The notes: generated by a model from the letters alone, not told the origin. Counted from the first letter of the stretch, positions 33,837-42,816 are shown. The stretch: DNA of 43,731 nucleotides from an uncultured Eubacteriales bacterium (GCA_949296115.1 CASFNR010000024.1:1-43731), one strand, 5' to 3'. A program made the numbers and translations.

Positions 33837-34865
33837 TTATCTCTGAATCCGGCCGGAGCCGTCGCCGCCGGCCAGCTTCTCCACCTCGGGGACGGTGACC
33901 ATGTTGTAGTCTCCCCCAATGGAGTGCTTCAGTGCGGAGGCCGCCACAGCGAACTCCACCGCCTGCTGGGTGGTCTTGCCGTTGAGCAGGGAGTAGATCA
34001 GGCCGCCGCCGAAGCTGTCACCGCCGCCCACCCGGTCAACGATGTGCAGGTCGTACTTCTTGGAGAAGCAGTATTCGTCGCTGGCTACATCATAGAGCAT
34101 AGCGGACCAGCCGTTGTCAAAGGCAGAGTGGCTCTCCCGCAGGGTGATGGCGACCTTTTCAAAGCCGAACTTGTCCGCCAGCTGCTTGGCCACGGACTTG
34201 TAGCCTTCATGGTTCAGCGTGCCGCCGTAGATGTCGGTGGCCTCGGCCTCAATGCCGAACACGTCTTTGGCATCCTCCTCGTTGGAGATGCACACGTCGA
34301 TGTACTGAGCCAGCTCAGTCATGGCCTTGTTGGCCTCGGCACGGGTCCACAGCTTCCCCCGGTAGTTCAGGTCACAGGAGATTTTGATGCCCCGGGCCTT
34401 GGCGGCCTTACAGGCGTCCACGCACATCTGAACCACGTTGGGGCCCAGTGCGGGAGTGATGCCGGTGAAGTGGAACCACTCGGCGCCGTCGAAGATCTTG
34501 TCCCAGTCGAAGTCGCTGGGGGCAGCATCCTGGATGGCGGAATGAGCCCGGTCATAGATGCAGACACTGCCCCGCTGGGAGGCGCCCTTCTCGTTGAAGT
34601 AAATGCCCACACGGTCGCCGCCCCGGACGATCTTGGTGGTGTCCACGCCGTAGCGGCGCAGGGAGTTCACAGCAGCCTGCCCGATGGCGTGGGCGGGCAG
34701 CTTGGTGACAAAAGCCACGTCTACGCCGTAGTTGGCCAGGGACACGGCCACATTGGCCTCGCCGCCGCCGAAGGTGAATTCTACATGATCGCACTGGACA
34801 AACCGCTCATAGTTGTACGGCTGCAGGCGGAGCATCAGCTCGCCGAAGGTAATTACTTTAGCCAT
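33837..34865 (-). CDS. kdgK: 2-keto-3-deoxygluconate kinase
   Basis: The 342-residue PfkB-family sugar kinase phosphorylates 2-keto-3-deoxygluconate to KDPG, the substrate of the aldolase encoded just upstream. It has the N-terminal GELMLRL, the FGGGEANVAVSLANYG signature 1, SCDLNYRGKLW and the C-terminal catalytic GGGDSFGGG. Its start overlaps the eda stop by eight bases. Pairing with eda supports KDG rather than another sugar. Together they degrade hexuronates such as galacturonate to pyruvate and glyceraldehyde-3-phosphate. Confidence 0.9.
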   Translation of the reverse strand: MAKVITFGELMLRLQPYNYERFVQCDHVEFTFGGGEANVAVSLANYGVDVAFVTKLPAHAIGQAAVNSLRRYGVDTTKIVRGGDRVGIYFNEKGASQRGSVCIYDRAHSAIQDAAPSDFDWDKIFDGAEWFHFTGITPALGPNVVQMCVDACKAAKARGIKISCDLNYRGKLWTRAEANKAMTELAQYIDVCISNEEDAKDVFGIEAEATDIYGGTLNHEGYKSVAKQLADKFGFEKVAITLRESHSAFDNGWSAMLYDVASDEYCFSKKYDLHIVDRVGGGDSFGGGLIYSLLNGKTTQQAVEFAVAASALKHSIGGDYNMVTVPEVEKLAGGDGSGRIQR

Positions 34866-35505
34866 TCTTTTTAGCCTCCTTGAACACTTCTACAGACTTC
34901 TTGCACAGCTCGGTGATCTCATCCCACTTGCCCTCGGTGATGAGCTTGTCAGGGCACATGTAGGAACCGCCGCAGGCGGCAATCACGGGGCAGGCAGCGT
35001 ACTCGGCCAGATTCTTCAGGCTGATGCCGCCGGTGGGCATGACCTTGAACATGGAGAAGGGAGCCGCCATGGCCTTGATCTTGGCCAGACCGCCGGACTG
35101 CTCGGCAGGGAAGAACTTGATCAGCTCCAGGCCCAGCTTATAAGCGGTGTGGTAGTCGGTGGGTGTGCTGCAGCCGGGGAAGCAGATGATGCCCTTGGAC
35201 TGGCAGTACTTCACGATATCCGGGTCCAGGCCGGGGGTGACGATGAACTTGCCGCCGGCGGCAATGGTCTTGTCCACCTGCTCGGTGGTCAGCACGGTGC
35301 CGGCACCCACCAGCATATCGGGATGACGCTCCAGCATGATCCGCATGGCCTCGTCCGCACCGGCGGCACGGAAGGTGATTTCGGCCACAGGCACGCCGCC
35401 TGCGCACAGAGCATCGGACAGGGGACCTGCGTCCCGCTGGGGATTGGTCAGCTTGATCACCGGCACGACGCCGATTTCACAAAGCTTTTGCTGCATTTCA
35501 TTCAT
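34858..35505 (-). CDS. eda: KDPG/KHG aldolase
   Basis: This 215-residue class I aldolase splits 2-keto-3-deoxy-6-phosphogluconate into pyruvate and glyceraldehyde-3-phosphate. The catalytic Glu lies in the AEITFRA strand, GAGTVLT is the phosphate-side loop, FPGCSTPTD is conserved, and the Schiff-base Lys is in LIKFFPAE. The ATG at 35505 is behind GGAGGAG; an upstream in-frame ATG overlaps that site. It is the first gene of the operon with kdgK. Confidence 0.93.
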   Translation of the reverse strand: MNEMQQKLCEIGVVPVIKLTNPQRDAGPLSDALCAGGVPVAEITFRAAGADEAMRIMLERHPDMLVGAGTVLTTEQVDKTIAAGGKFIVTPGLDPDIVKYCQSKGIICFPGCSTPTDYHTAYKLGLELIKFFPAEQSGGLAKIKAMAAPFSMFKVMPTGGISLKNLAEYAACPVIAACGGSYMCPDKLITEGKWDEITELCKKSVEVFKEAKKNG

Positions 35506-35567
35506 AGTGAACTCCTCCAAACTAATCTAACCAGAAAGCTTGCAAACGGCAAACCTCTCATACCATA

Positions 35568-35596
35568 ATGATACTGATAAATTCGGCAAAAATCAA
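35568..35596 (-). promoter_or_regulatory. Promoter of eda-kdgK
   Basis: On the minus strand TTGATT (35591-35596), 17 bp and TATCAT (35568-35573). Confidence 0.55.
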
Positions 35597-35631
35597 TTCA
35601 AATTCTGGACGTTTTATGGAAAAAACGGCAA

Positions 35632-35639
35632 TGTATACA
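35632..35639. promoter_or_regulatory. TGTATACA palindrome, candidate GntR-type operator
   Basis: The palindrome TGTATACA, within TTGTATACATT on the minus strand, lies 36 bp upstream of the eda -35. GntR-family sugar-acid regulators often bind TTGTATACAA-like sites. No regulator gene is adjacent, so the assignment is inference. Confidence 0.35.
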
Positions 35640-35692
35640 AAAATGTGATTTTTATTTCACTATATTATAAATTGATAACCGGGGAAAGACGT

Positions 35693-36679
35693 CTAAGACT
35701 TGTCGGATTCCGCCGCCAGCGTCAGCGTGGTTCCCGGATAGTAGTAGGCCAGAATTTCCTGCCAGCTGCTTCCCCGCACCGCCATGGCGTCGGCGCCGTA
35801 CTGACTCATGCCCACCCGATGCCCATAGCCATGGGTGGTGATGACCAGCTGATTCCCCTCCGCCTGGATGGAGAAGCTGGTGGAAGGGAGATTCAAGAGA
35901 CTGCGCAGCTGGGTGCCGCTGAAAAGCTGCCCGCCGATACAAACGGAAGCAATCCCGCCGCCTTCGGTGAAGGTGACGTCGGAGAACCATTGGTCCGGAC
36001 TTTCAGACAGACTTAGGCCAAGGGCCTGCTGAAATGCCTCGGCTGTCAGGGTGAAGGTATCGGCGTAATGAACGGCGTCCTCTTCACCGGGGCTGTCCAG
36101 TGCCTGAAGATAGGGAAACGACACCCCCCAGACCGCTGCGGCGTCCTCCGTCCGTCCGCCGGAGCAGGAGAAGTAAGTTGCCTCGATCAGTTCCCCCTCA
36201 TAAGTCAGGACATAGCCGGAGGTGGCGGCGACCGCCTGCTCCACCTTGGCCAGAGAGGTCATGGTTCCGCCCTGGCTGAGAAAGTCAGCAGGGTCAATGT
36301 ATGCCTGACAGCAGGACGGCTGGGTGCAGACGCTGCCATCCCCATGCTTTCCGCCGGTGACGTAGGCTTTCCAGGCATAGGTTCTCGCCGCCACACTCTG
36401 GGCTTTCAGCGCCTCGGGCTCAAAATCTGCCGGCATTTCCGCCAACACCACCCCCACAAGGTACGCATCCAGATCCTGCTCCTCCACAATATCATCACGG
36501 CTGCGCACCAAAACGGGAAGAGGGACAGACTCCTCCTGTGACTGGGAAACCGTTGTGGGGAGCGTGACAGCCTGGACGTCCGGCTGACACAGCAGCTTAG
36601 CCGCAGCGTTGAACAGAAAGCCAGGCAGGATCAGCCCCATCAAGATGGCGGTCAGCAGATCGTTCAGAAATTCTTTCAT
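35693..36679 (-). CDS. spoIID: Stage II sporulation protein D
   Basis: SpoIID is a membrane-anchored lytic transglycosylase that cuts peptidoglycan during engulfment of the forespore, with SpoIIP and SpoIIM. The 328-residue protein has an N-terminal membrane anchor (about residues 8-28). Then come the SpoIID domain with YLVGVVLAEMPADFEPEALKAQSVAARTYA including the catalytic Glu, the SCCQAY and YFSCSGGRTE regions with zinc-site Cys residues, and the C-terminal HGYGHRVGMSQYGADAMA signature. AGGAGG precedes the ATG. No convincing sigma-E promoter is seen upstream, only an isolated CATACC. Confidence 0.93.
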   Translation of the reverse strand: MKEFLNDLLTAILMGLILPGFLFNAAAKLLCQPDVQAVTLPTTVSQSQEESVPLPVLVRSRDDIVEEQDLDAYLVGVVLAEMPADFEPEALKAQSVAARTYAWKAYVTGGKHGDGSVCTQPSCCQAYIDPADFLSQGGTMTSLAKVEQAVAATSGYVLTYEGELIEATYFSCSGGRTEDAAAVWGVSFPYLQALDSPGEEDAVHYADTFTLTAEAFQQALGLSLSESPDQWFSDVTFTEGGGIASVCIGGQLFSGTQLRSLLNLPSTSFSIQAEGNQLVITTHGYGHRVGMSQYGADAMAVRGSSWQEILAYYYPGTTLTLAAESDKS

Positions 36680-36796
36680 GCACCATTCCTCCTGTAATAA
36701 TAGCTTGCTGGTATGGTAACATGAACCAAGGTGGATATGCAGTCAGATTTCTGTGCCCGGAATCCCGGGAGAGGAGAAAGAAATCCCCGGATAGGC

Positions 36797-36825
36797 TTGA
36801 CTTTTTTTCGGGGGCATGATAGAGT
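36797..36825 (+). promoter_or_regulatory. Promoter of the CaCA antiporter gene
   Basis: TTGACT (36797-36802), 17 bp and TAGAGT (36820-36825), leaving a leader of about 200 nt before the ATG at 37035. Confidence 0.5.
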
Positions 36826-36835
36826 TAGACCAGGT

Positions 36836-36870
36836 TTTGGCAAAGATTTAATTAAGGTTTGACAAAGATT
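36836..36870 (+). repeat. Tandem TTTGRCAAAGATT repeats
   Basis: TTTGGCAAAGATT (36836-36848) and TTTGACAAAGATT (36858-36870) differ in one base and are 22 bp apart, two helical turns, just after the predicted start point. They may be protein-binding sites. Confidence 0.4.
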
Positions 36871-36894
36871 CGCTAAATTTTTCTGCTTGTATCC

Positions 36895-36921
36895 GGCGGA
36901 AGCGGGGATGGCCCTGCCGCC
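36895..36921 (+). other. Stable hairpin in the antiporter leader
   Basis: GGCGG ... CCGCC encloses GCGGGG-ATGG-CCCTGC, a strong stem with a two-base bulge in the leader RNA. It is part of an intergenic stretch of 355 bp between spoIID and the antiporter gene. I recognise no known riboswitch class. Confidence 0.4.
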
Positions 36922-37034
36922 GTGGAATCGGATATGGCGAGTGCCTGTCGGTCCCACCAGGGAATCAGACGGGTTTTCTTTCGTATTTTTCCGGTTTTTC
37001 CGGTGAAATAAGAAAATGTGAAGGAGAGAACGAA

Positions 37035-38003
37035 ATGCTTTTTTCAATCCTGCTGTTTGCCGTTGGACTGGTGCTGCTGATCAAAGGCGGCGACTGGTTT
37101 GTTGACGGCGCCACCGGTATTGCCCGCCGGTTCCATCTGCCGGACATTGTGGTGGGTGCCACGGTGGTGTCCATCGGTACCACGCTGCCCGAGGTGATGG
37201 TATCCGCCACCGGCGCCATGCTGGGCCAGGGCGCCATGGCATATGGCAATGCCATTGGCTCCATCATCTGCAACACGGCTCTGATCGCCGCCATCTCTGT
37301 TGCGGTGAATCCCGGCCCCGTGAACACCAAGTCCATGAAGATGCCGGTGCTGTTCTTCTTCGGCAGCGCAGCCATCTACTGTGTGGCTGCCTACCTCATG
37401 GGAGAGTTCACCCGTCTGATGGGTTTGGTGATGCTGGCGATTTTCGTGGTGTACCTGATTCTGACGGTCCGTCAAGGCCTGAAGAATCCGGAGGAGGCGG
37501 AGGAAGAGGAGGCGTCCGATGGCAAGCCCAGAACCTTCCTGCAGGATCTGGTCTGGCTGGTGGTTGGCGCGGCGCTGATTGCCGTGGGCGCCGACCTGCT
37601 GGTGGAGCACGGCACCATCATCGCCGTTGGCCTGGGCGTTCCCGAGACGGTTATCGCATTGACCTTCGTGGCTTTGGGCACCAGCCTGCCGGAGCTGGTC
37701 ACCACCATTACCTCTCTGCGCAAGGGACACGCCTCCCTGGGCATCGGCAATGTCATCGGCGCCAATGTGTTCAACCTGGTGCTGGTATCCGGTGTGGCGG
37801 TTACCCTGGCTCCCTTTGAGGTGCCGGTTGGCAACCTGATTTTTGGCCACAACGCCTCTTTGGTGATGGACATTCCCATCATGCTGACGGTGATGCTGCT
37901 GCTGACCATGCCGGCGCTGGCCACCAAGAAGCTGCACCGCTGGCAGGGCATTGTGCTTCTGGCGATCTATGCGGCCTTCTGCGTCTGCCAGTTTGCCATG
38001 TGA
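37035..38003 (+). CDS. Calcium/sodium antiporter of the CaCA family
   Basis: The 322-residue membrane protein with ten helices has the two inverted alpha-repeats of the cation/Ca2+ exchangers: GATVVSIGTTLPEVMVS followed by GNAIGSIICN in the first half, and ALGTSLPELVTTITS followed by GNVIGANVFN in the second. The Glu of each TLPE/SLPE motif coordinates the ion. An acidic loop (EEAEEEEASD) joins the halves. The protein resembles YrbG and NCX_Mj, which expel Ca2+ in exchange for Na+; the physiological ion is inferred. AAGGAG lies nine bases before the ATG. Confidence 0.92.
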   Translation: MLFSILLFAVGLVLLIKGGDWFVDGATGIARRFHLPDIVVGATVVSIGTTLPEVMVSATGAMLGQGAMAYGNAIGSIICNTALIAAISVAVNPGPVNTKSMKMPVLFFFGSAAIYCVAAYLMGEFTRLMGLVMLAIFVVYLILTVRQGLKNPEEAEEEEASDGKPRTFLQDLVWLVVGAALIAVGADLLVEHGTIIAVGLGVPETVIALTFVALGTSLPELVTTITSLRKGHASLGIGNVIGANVFNLVLVSGVAVTLAPFEVPVGNLIFGHNASLVMDIPIMLTVMLLLTMPALATKKLHRWQGIVLLAIYAAFCVCQFAM

Positions 38004-38024
38004 CTTTCCTGAATACCCCAATAA

Positions 38025-38057
38025 AAAACTCCGCTGAAAATTTTTCAGCGGAGTTTT
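38025..38057. terminator. Bidirectional terminator, antiporter / LTA-synthase-type gene
   Basis: A perfect 15-16 bp stem (AAAACTCCGCTGAAAA and its complement) lies between the convergent stop codons, with built-in A and T runs on both sides. Confidence 0.88.
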
Positions 38058-38058
38058 C

Positions 38059-40032
38059 TTACTTGTCATCTTCTTCCGGCTCGGATGCGTAATAATCGGT
38101 ATTCAGAATCAGGTTGTTCACCCGGATAAATTGCTGCACCTGCTGGCTGATTTGCGACTGGAACGCCGGGGCATCCACTTTTTCACTTGTGTCAATGGAG
38201 AAGAAGCGCTGAGTGCCGGCGCTGCAGGCAACATCCTCATAAATCCAGCTGCCGTCGGAGAAGGGAACAAAACCGTCATACCGGTCGTCAAAGGCGTCGT
38301 GACCGATGTAGGAATAGCCGCTGTCCACGCCCAAAAGGTTCAGGACGGTGGGAAGCAGATCCGAGGTGTTGAGAATCTTGTCCATCTCCACCGCTTCCAG
38401 ACCCGGGCTCCAGATGAAGCAGGGCGTCTTTTCCAGAAGCAGCTTTTCCGTCACGCCGGAAAGCTGCATCAGTTCCGATTCGTTGTTATATCCGTAGGTG
38501 TAATGGTCGGTGACGGCGATGATGACGGTGTTTTCCAGTTCGCCGTGGGCTTCCAGCTCCGTGAGCATCCGGGCGAAAAAGTCGTCTACCAGCTTGGCCT
38601 TCAGATAGGCGCAGTCGGTTTCCTCGCTTCCGGTCAGACCTTTGAACTCCGGATACCGTTTCAGTCCCCAGTAACTGAGCACCTCGTTGTATTTGTAGCT
38701 CAGGTGGGCGGAGCGGGTAATAACGAAGTTCAGCTTCGGACCTTCCCGGAAGAAGCTGTCCGAGAGCTGCTCGTTGTCGAAAAGGAACTGATCGTCATAC
38801 AGGCGGTCGTCCTTCAGATCGGACACATAGTCCTGGTAGGATATGTATTCCTCGTATCCCATGGCGGGGGAAAAAACGCCCCGGGAGTAGAAGGAGGGGT
38901 CGTTGTAGTGGTAGGTCAGTGCGGAATAACCCTCCCGGCGCAGGGTGTTGGCCAGGGACTGGTCAAAGTTGTTGGTGACGTAGTCGAAGGCGTACCCACC
39001 CTGACTGCTGAGGAAGGAGCCGGTGTTGATGCAGAACTCCGTGTTGAAGGTCCGCACGCCGCCGTAGCCCGGGGTATAGAACCGGGTGAAATTGATGCCT
39101 TCAGACATCAGCTTTTCCAGGGTGGGGGTATACTCGCCGATCATCCAGTCATCCATGGACTCCATCAGAACCAGGATGACGTTTTTCCCACTGAGCAGAC
39201 CGGTCATTTCGTTTGCCTCCTGAGCAGGCTGTGCGTCGAAATAATCGTCCACGCTTTCAATGGCGTCTGCCTGGGCGCTGGCGTAGCCCGGGGAGAGGGG
39301 ATAGAGGTAGTTGGCATAGAAATCCTTGACCCCAGTCTGATAGATGCCGCAGACCTGATAGAGCCGATGGGCGTTGAACATGTTCTCGTAGGCCGCTTCC
39401 GCCGACTGCATCCGGCCGTAGTCAGAGCCGGCGTAGAGGATGCTGCTGTCGCTGAGGAACACCGCCTGGGGCAGCAGACTGGCACAGACGATGGCGCAGA
39501 CGGCGGCCGCACCGGAGATGACCCGGGGCTTCCATCCGTGGGACGGGACGGGATATTTCCACAGAATCAGGCCCCCCAGGGCGAAAAACAGGGGAATGCT
39601 GAGCCACCAAAGCAGGGGATATTGCAGAAGAACGTCCAGATAATCCGAGCCTTCCGAAGCGTAGCGAAAGTCGGAGAGCCAGATCATATCCCGGAACAGC
39701 AGAAAATACCCTGTCTGAACCAGGGCATAGAGCAAAAACAGGTAGTAGCAGATGCCGTAGCCGATCCGGGAGGCACGCCCGGGCAGAAGACGGACCAGTG
39801 CGGTCAACAGCACGGACCAGATCAGTCCGAAGGCCAGAGGCCACAGGGACGCCCAGGTGAGCTTGTCCGCACCCCAGGAGGCTGGGGATACAATGCGCTC
39901 TCCCTCCGGGGCGCACAGAAAGCAAAAGGCCAGCAATTCGATCAGAAAAAAGGAAACAGGCAGTGCGGCCAGGGGCAGGGGTTTGGAGAGAATCCGCTCC
40001 TTGCGCAGGTATTTACCGGATGATAGAACCAT
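38059..40032 (-). CDS. LTA synthase-family membrane sulfatase
   Basis: The 657-residue protein has five N-terminal membrane helices (first about 220 residues) and an extracellular sulfatase-like domain as in LtaS, which polymerises glycerol-phosphate from phosphatidylglycerol into lipoteichoic acid. Metal ligands appear in LVLMESMDDW (Glu) and AVTDHYTYG (Asp-His). The catalytic Thr is T328 in GGVRTFNTEF. The sequence is only distantly like LtaS proper, and the family also includes phosphoglycerol and phosphoethanolamine transferases, so the exact substrate is open. AAGGAG lies nine bases before the ATG. Confidence 0.85.
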   Translation of the reverse strand: MVLSSGKYLRKERILSKPLPLAALPVSFFLIELLAFCFLCAPEGERIVSPASWGADKLTWASLWPLAFGLIWSVLLTALVRLLPGRASRIGYGICYYLFLLYALVQTGYFLLFRDMIWLSDFRYASEGSDYLDVLLQYPLLWWLSIPLFFALGGLILWKYPVPSHGWKPRVISGAAAVCAIVCASLLPQAVFLSDSSILYAGSDYGRMQSAEAAYENMFNAHRLYQVCGIYQTGVKDFYANYLYPLSPGYASAQADAIESVDDYFDAQPAQEANEMTGLLSGKNVILVLMESMDDWMIGEYTPTLEKLMSEGINFTRFYTPGYGGVRTFNTEFCINTGSFLSSQGGYAFDYVTNNFDQSLANTLRREGYSALTYHYNDPSFYSRGVFSPAMGYEEYISYQDYVSDLKDDRLYDDQFLFDNEQLSDSFFREGPKLNFVITRSAHLSYKYNEVLSYWGLKRYPEFKGLTGSEETDCAYLKAKLVDDFFARMLTELEAHGELENTVIIAVTDHYTYGYNNESELMQLSGVTEKLLLEKTPCFIWSPGLEAVEMDKILNTSDLLPTVLNLLGVDSGYSYIGHDAFDDRYDGFVPFSDGSWIYEDVACSAGTQRFFSIDTSEKVDAPAFQSQISQQVQQFIRVNNLILNTDYYASEPEEDDK

Positions 40033-40064
40033 GCAGGGGAACTCCTTTTTGATAACTTCCGACC

Positions 40065-40093
40065 ATTATAGCACAGAAAAGCCGGTCTGTACA
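40065..40093 (-). promoter_or_regulatory. Promoter of the LTA-synthase-type gene
   Basis: On the minus strand a weak TGTACA (40088-40093), 17 bp and a perfect TATAAT (40065-40070). Confidence 0.6.
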
Positions 40094-40211
40094 CGAGAAG
40101 ATTTTTAATTTTTTTGTAAACTTTCGGGGAAGATCATCTCCGCACCCGGAAAGAACCGGGGAACATTCTCCGGAAAATTTGAATATTTCCCACAAAAATG
40201 CGTTTACCCTC

Positions 40212-40240
40212 TTGTAAATTCTTCCTAACTGACGTATACT
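40212..40240 (+). promoter_or_regulatory. Promoter of asnS
   Basis: TTGTAA (40212-40217), 17 bp and TATACT (40235-40240). The leader of about 75 nt contains a small hairpin (GGGAAGGC ... GCCTTCCC, 40267-40285) and is too short for a T-box. Confidence 0.65.
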
Positions 40241-40320
40241 GAATGGGTACTTTTTTCAAGGAAACCGGGAAGGCAGGGCCTTCCCAACCATATTTTCGAG
40301 CGAGGAGAGAGGGATTCTCA

Positions 40321-41712
40321 ATGGAACTGATTACCGTTCGTGAGCTGTTCAAAAACACCGAAGCCTATGCCGGCAAGGAAGTCCGCATCGGCGGCTGGGT
40401 GCGAAACCGCCGTCCCAGCAAGCAGTTCGGTTTTATCGTCCTGAATGACGGCACCTATTTCACCCCCATTCAGGTGGTTTATAATGATACCCTGGAGAAT
40501 TTCCAGGAAATTTCCAAAATCAACATTGGCGCTGCTCTGATTATCAAGGGTACCCTGGTGCTGACGCCGGACGCAAAGCAGCCCTTTGAACTTCAGGCCA
40601 CGGAAATCCAGGTGGAGGGACCGTCCACCGGCGACTACCCCCTCCAGCCCAAGCGGCACTCCATGGAGTTCCTGCGCTCCATTTCCCATCTGCGGCCCCG
40701 GACCAATACCTTCCAGGCGGTGTTCCGTGTCCGCAGCCTGGCGGCCATGGCCATTCACCAGTTCTTTCAGGACCGGGACTTCGTCTATGTCCACACCCCG
40801 CTGATCACCGGCTCCGACTGTGAGGGCGCCGGCGAGATGTTCCAGGTCACCACCCTGGACCTGAACAACGTGCCTAAGACCGAGGACGGTAAGGTGGACT
40901 TCTCCCAGGATTTCTTCGGCAAGCCTACCAACCTGACCGTGTCCGGCCAGCTCAACGGCGAAACCTTTGCCATGGCCTTCCGGAACATCTACACCTTTGG
41001 CCCCACCTTCCGGGCAGAGAACTCCAACACCACCCGGCATGCCGCGGAATTCTGGATGATCGAGCCGGAGATTGCCTTTGCCGACCTGGACGACGATATG
41101 CGCCTGGCGGAGGATATGATCAAGTACATCATTTCCTACGTTCTGGAGCATGCTCCCGAGGAGATGGCCTTCTTCAACCAGTTTATGGACAAGGAACTGC
41201 TGGACCGGCTGAACGGCATCCTGAACAGCGACTTCGGCCGCATCACCTATACGGATGCCATCGCCCTGCTGGAGCCCCACAACGACCAGTTTGAGTATCC
41301 CGTCCACTGGGGCAGCGACCTGCAGACTGAGCATGAGCGTTACCTGACCGAGGTGGTGTTCAAGCGCCCGGTGTTCGTCACCGACTACCCCAAGGAGATC
41401 AAGGCCTTCTACATGAAGCTGAACCCCGACGGAAAGACCGTGGCGGCCATGGACTGCCTGGTGCCCGGTATCGGCGAGATCATCGGCGGCTCCCAGCGTG
41501 AGGATAACTACGAGGTGCTGAAGAACCGGATTGAAGAGCTGGGCATGAAGCCCGAGGATTATGCCTTCTATCTGGACCTGCGCAAGTACGGCTCCACCCG
41601 CCACGCAGGCTTCGGCCTGGGCTTTGAGCGGTGCGTCATGTACCTGACAGGCATCGGCAACATCCGCGACGCCATTCCCTTCCCCAGAACCGTGGGCAAC
41701 TGCGACCTGTAA
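40321..41712 (+). CDS. asnS: Asparaginyl-tRNA synthetase
   Basis: AsnS charges tRNA-Asn with asparagine. The 463-residue class IIb enzyme has an N-terminal OB-fold anticodon-binding domain ([24 protein letters not shown]), motif 2 with [26 protein letters not shown], and motif 3 with [19 protein letters not shown] and the overall length distinguish it from AspS. GAGGAGAG precedes the ATG at 40321; the frame is open upstream without a ribosome site. It is monocistronic. Confidence 0.96.
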   Translation: MELITVRELFKNTEAYAGKEVRIGGWVRNRRPSKQFGFIVLNDGTYFTPIQVVYNDTLENFQEISKINIGAALIIKGTLVLTPDAKQPFELQATEIQVEGPSTGDYPLQPKRHSMEFLRSISHLRPRTNTFQAVFRVRSLAAMAIHQFFQDRDFVYVHTPLITGSDCEGAGEMFQVTTLDLNNVPKTEDGKVDFSQDFFGKPTNLTVSGQLNGETFAMAFRNIYTFGPTFRAENSNTTRHAAEFWMIEPEIAFADLDDDMRLAEDMIKYIISYVLEHAPEEMAFFNQFMDKELLDRLNGILNSDFGRITYTDAIALLEPHNDQFEYPVHWGSDLQTEHERYLTEVVFKRPVFVTDYPKEIKAFYMKLNPDGKTVAAMDCLVPGIGEIIGGSQREDNYEVLKNRIEELGMKPEDYAFYLDLRKYGSTRHAGFGLGFERCVMYLTGIGNIRDAIPFPRTVGNCDL

Positions 41713-41718
41713 ACAGCG

Positions 41719-41753
41719 GCATCCACCGACGAATCTGTCGGTGGATGCTTTTT
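41719..41753 (+). terminator. Terminator after asnS
   Basis: A perfect 12-bp stem (GCATCCACCGAC / GTCGGTGGATGC) with a 6-base loop and TTTTT. The 140 bp that follow show nothing I can assign. Confidence 0.9.
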
Positions 41754-41893
41754 GTCGTGAGATGCCGTTGTTTCCCATGATTCTGTTGGATTAAATCGGC
41801 GCAGAGAGGGCATGCCGGGACTGATTGGGACAGAGGCACATGCGGAACCGATTCTGCCGCAGGGAAGAGCGGCGCCGTCCTGCACATTGAGGA

Positions 41894-42277
41894 TTATTCG
41901 TGCAGCTCCAGGGGCAGGCCGTCAGGGTCCGCAAAGAAGGTAAATTTCCTGCCGGAAAATTCATCCATCCGAACCGGCTCTACTGGAATTCCCATTGATG
42001 CCAGTTCGGCGGCGGTTCGCTCCACATCTGCAACCCGGAAGGCCAGGTGCCGCAGCCCGGCGGCCTCAGGACGGTTGACCCGCTTGGGAGGATTCTTAAC
42101 ACCGAAAATCTCCAGCTCCGTACTGTCATTGATCCGAAGGTCCAGCTTCCAATCCTGCTTCTCCGGACGGAAGTTCTCCCGGATTATAGGGAACCCAAGT
42201 TTATTCACATAAAAGTCCTTTGAGCGGGGATAGTCCGAGACGATAATGGCAATGTGGTGCACACAGGACAAATTCAT
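41894..42277 (-). CDS. VOC/glyoxalase-fold protein
   Basis: The 127-residue protein is a single vicinal-oxygen-chelate domain pair: VHHIAIIVSDYPRSKDFYVNKLGF at the N terminus and GLRHLAFRVADVE plus FFADPDGLPLELHE in the second half. It retains His in HHIAI and GLRHLAF, and Glu in ELEIF and LELHE, the usual metal ligands. Such proteins include lactoylglutathione lyases, dioxygenases and resistance proteins; the substrate is unknown. Its start overlaps the XRE gene stop by four bases, so it is probably the last gene of a three-gene unit. Confidence 0.85.
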   Translation of the reverse strand: MNLSCVHHIAIIVSDYPRSKDFYVNKLGFPIIRENFRPEKQDWKLDLRINDSTELEIFGVKNPPKRVNRPEAAGLRHLAFRVADVERTAAELASMGIPVEPVRMDEFSGRKFTFFADPDGLPLELHE

Positions 42278-42480
42278 GGCGTTTCTTCTCCTTCCAGAAA
42301 AAAGATGGTTTCCACCGGCTGTCCCAGGAGCCGAGCCAACTTCATTGCCAGCTCCAGGGTAGGATTATACTTGTTGTTCTCCATGGCGATGATGGTCTGG
42401 CGGCTGACGCCCAGGGCTTTGGCCAGATCTTCCTGCCGGAGCCCGGCTTGTTTTCTGAGCTGCCTCACAATGTTCTGCAT
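42274..42480 (-). CDS. Small XRE-family transcriptional regulator
   Basis: The 68-residue protein is little more than a helix-turn-helix of the Cro/CI type: LRKQAGLRQEDLAKALGVSRQTIIAMENNKYNPTLELAMKLARLLG, followed by the VETIFFLEGEE tail typical of the YozG-like group. Such small regulators usually sit next to a small membrane protein and control their own operon, as here. The gene starts six bases after the membrane protein gene and overlaps the VOC gene at its end. Confidence 0.9.
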   Translation of the reverse strand: MQNIVRQLRKQAGLRQEDLAKALGVSRQTIIAMENNKYNPTLELAMKLARLLGQPVETIFFLEGEETP

Positions 42481-42486
42481 AGGCCC

Positions 42487-42816
42487 TTACCTTGCCAGAG
42501 TCAGGCAGACCCCCAGCCACAGAAGCAGCACCGTGAGGATAACCGTCATCAATACGGCACGCAGGAAACGGTTGGGTTCCCGGTACTCTGCGTCACCGGA
42601 GACCATCTTCTGCCGGACCGCCAGCTGATAAAAGCTCTGTACGCTGACGCTAACGCATAGAATCAGACCGGGAAGCGGCTGGTATGCCGCCCCCTGCGCC
42701 AGGGTCCGCCAGCAGTTGTACAGTGTCCAGGCAGACAGCAGCAGCACTGCCGTCCGGTAACCCCAGACCATGGCGTGCAGATAAATGGATTTTTCCATTT
42801 CATCCATTTTTTTCAT
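42487..42816 (-). CDS. Small membrane protein next to the XRE regulator
   Basis: The 109-residue protein has three predicted membrane helices (about residues 18-35, 45-63 and 85-106) and a short charged N terminus. I do not recognise a function; similar small proteins often accompany YozG-like XRE regulators in Firmicutes. AGGAGG (42825-42830) is eight bases before the ATG. It is first in the unit with the XRE and VOC genes. Confidence 0.7.
   Translation of the reverse strand: MKKMDEMEKSIYLHAMVWGYRTAVLLLSAWTLYNCWRTLAQGAAYQPLPGLILCVSVSVQSFYQLAVRQKMVSGDAEYREPNRFLRAVLMTVILTVLLLWLGVCLTLAR

Noticed and set aside
36680-36760. Sigma-E promoter before spoIID
   Set aside because: A CATACC -10-like sequence is present on the minus strand, but no ATATT-type -35 lies 14 bp upstream.
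38131-40023. A 630-codon frame antisense to the LTA-synthase-type gene
   Set aside because: Composition is typical of a codon shadow (Val, Gly, Gln and His rich) and the opposite frame has clear sulfatase motifs.
40241-40320. T-box riboswitch before asnS
   Set aside because: The leader is about 75 nt with one small hairpin, and I see neither the T-box sequence nor a terminator/antiterminator pair.
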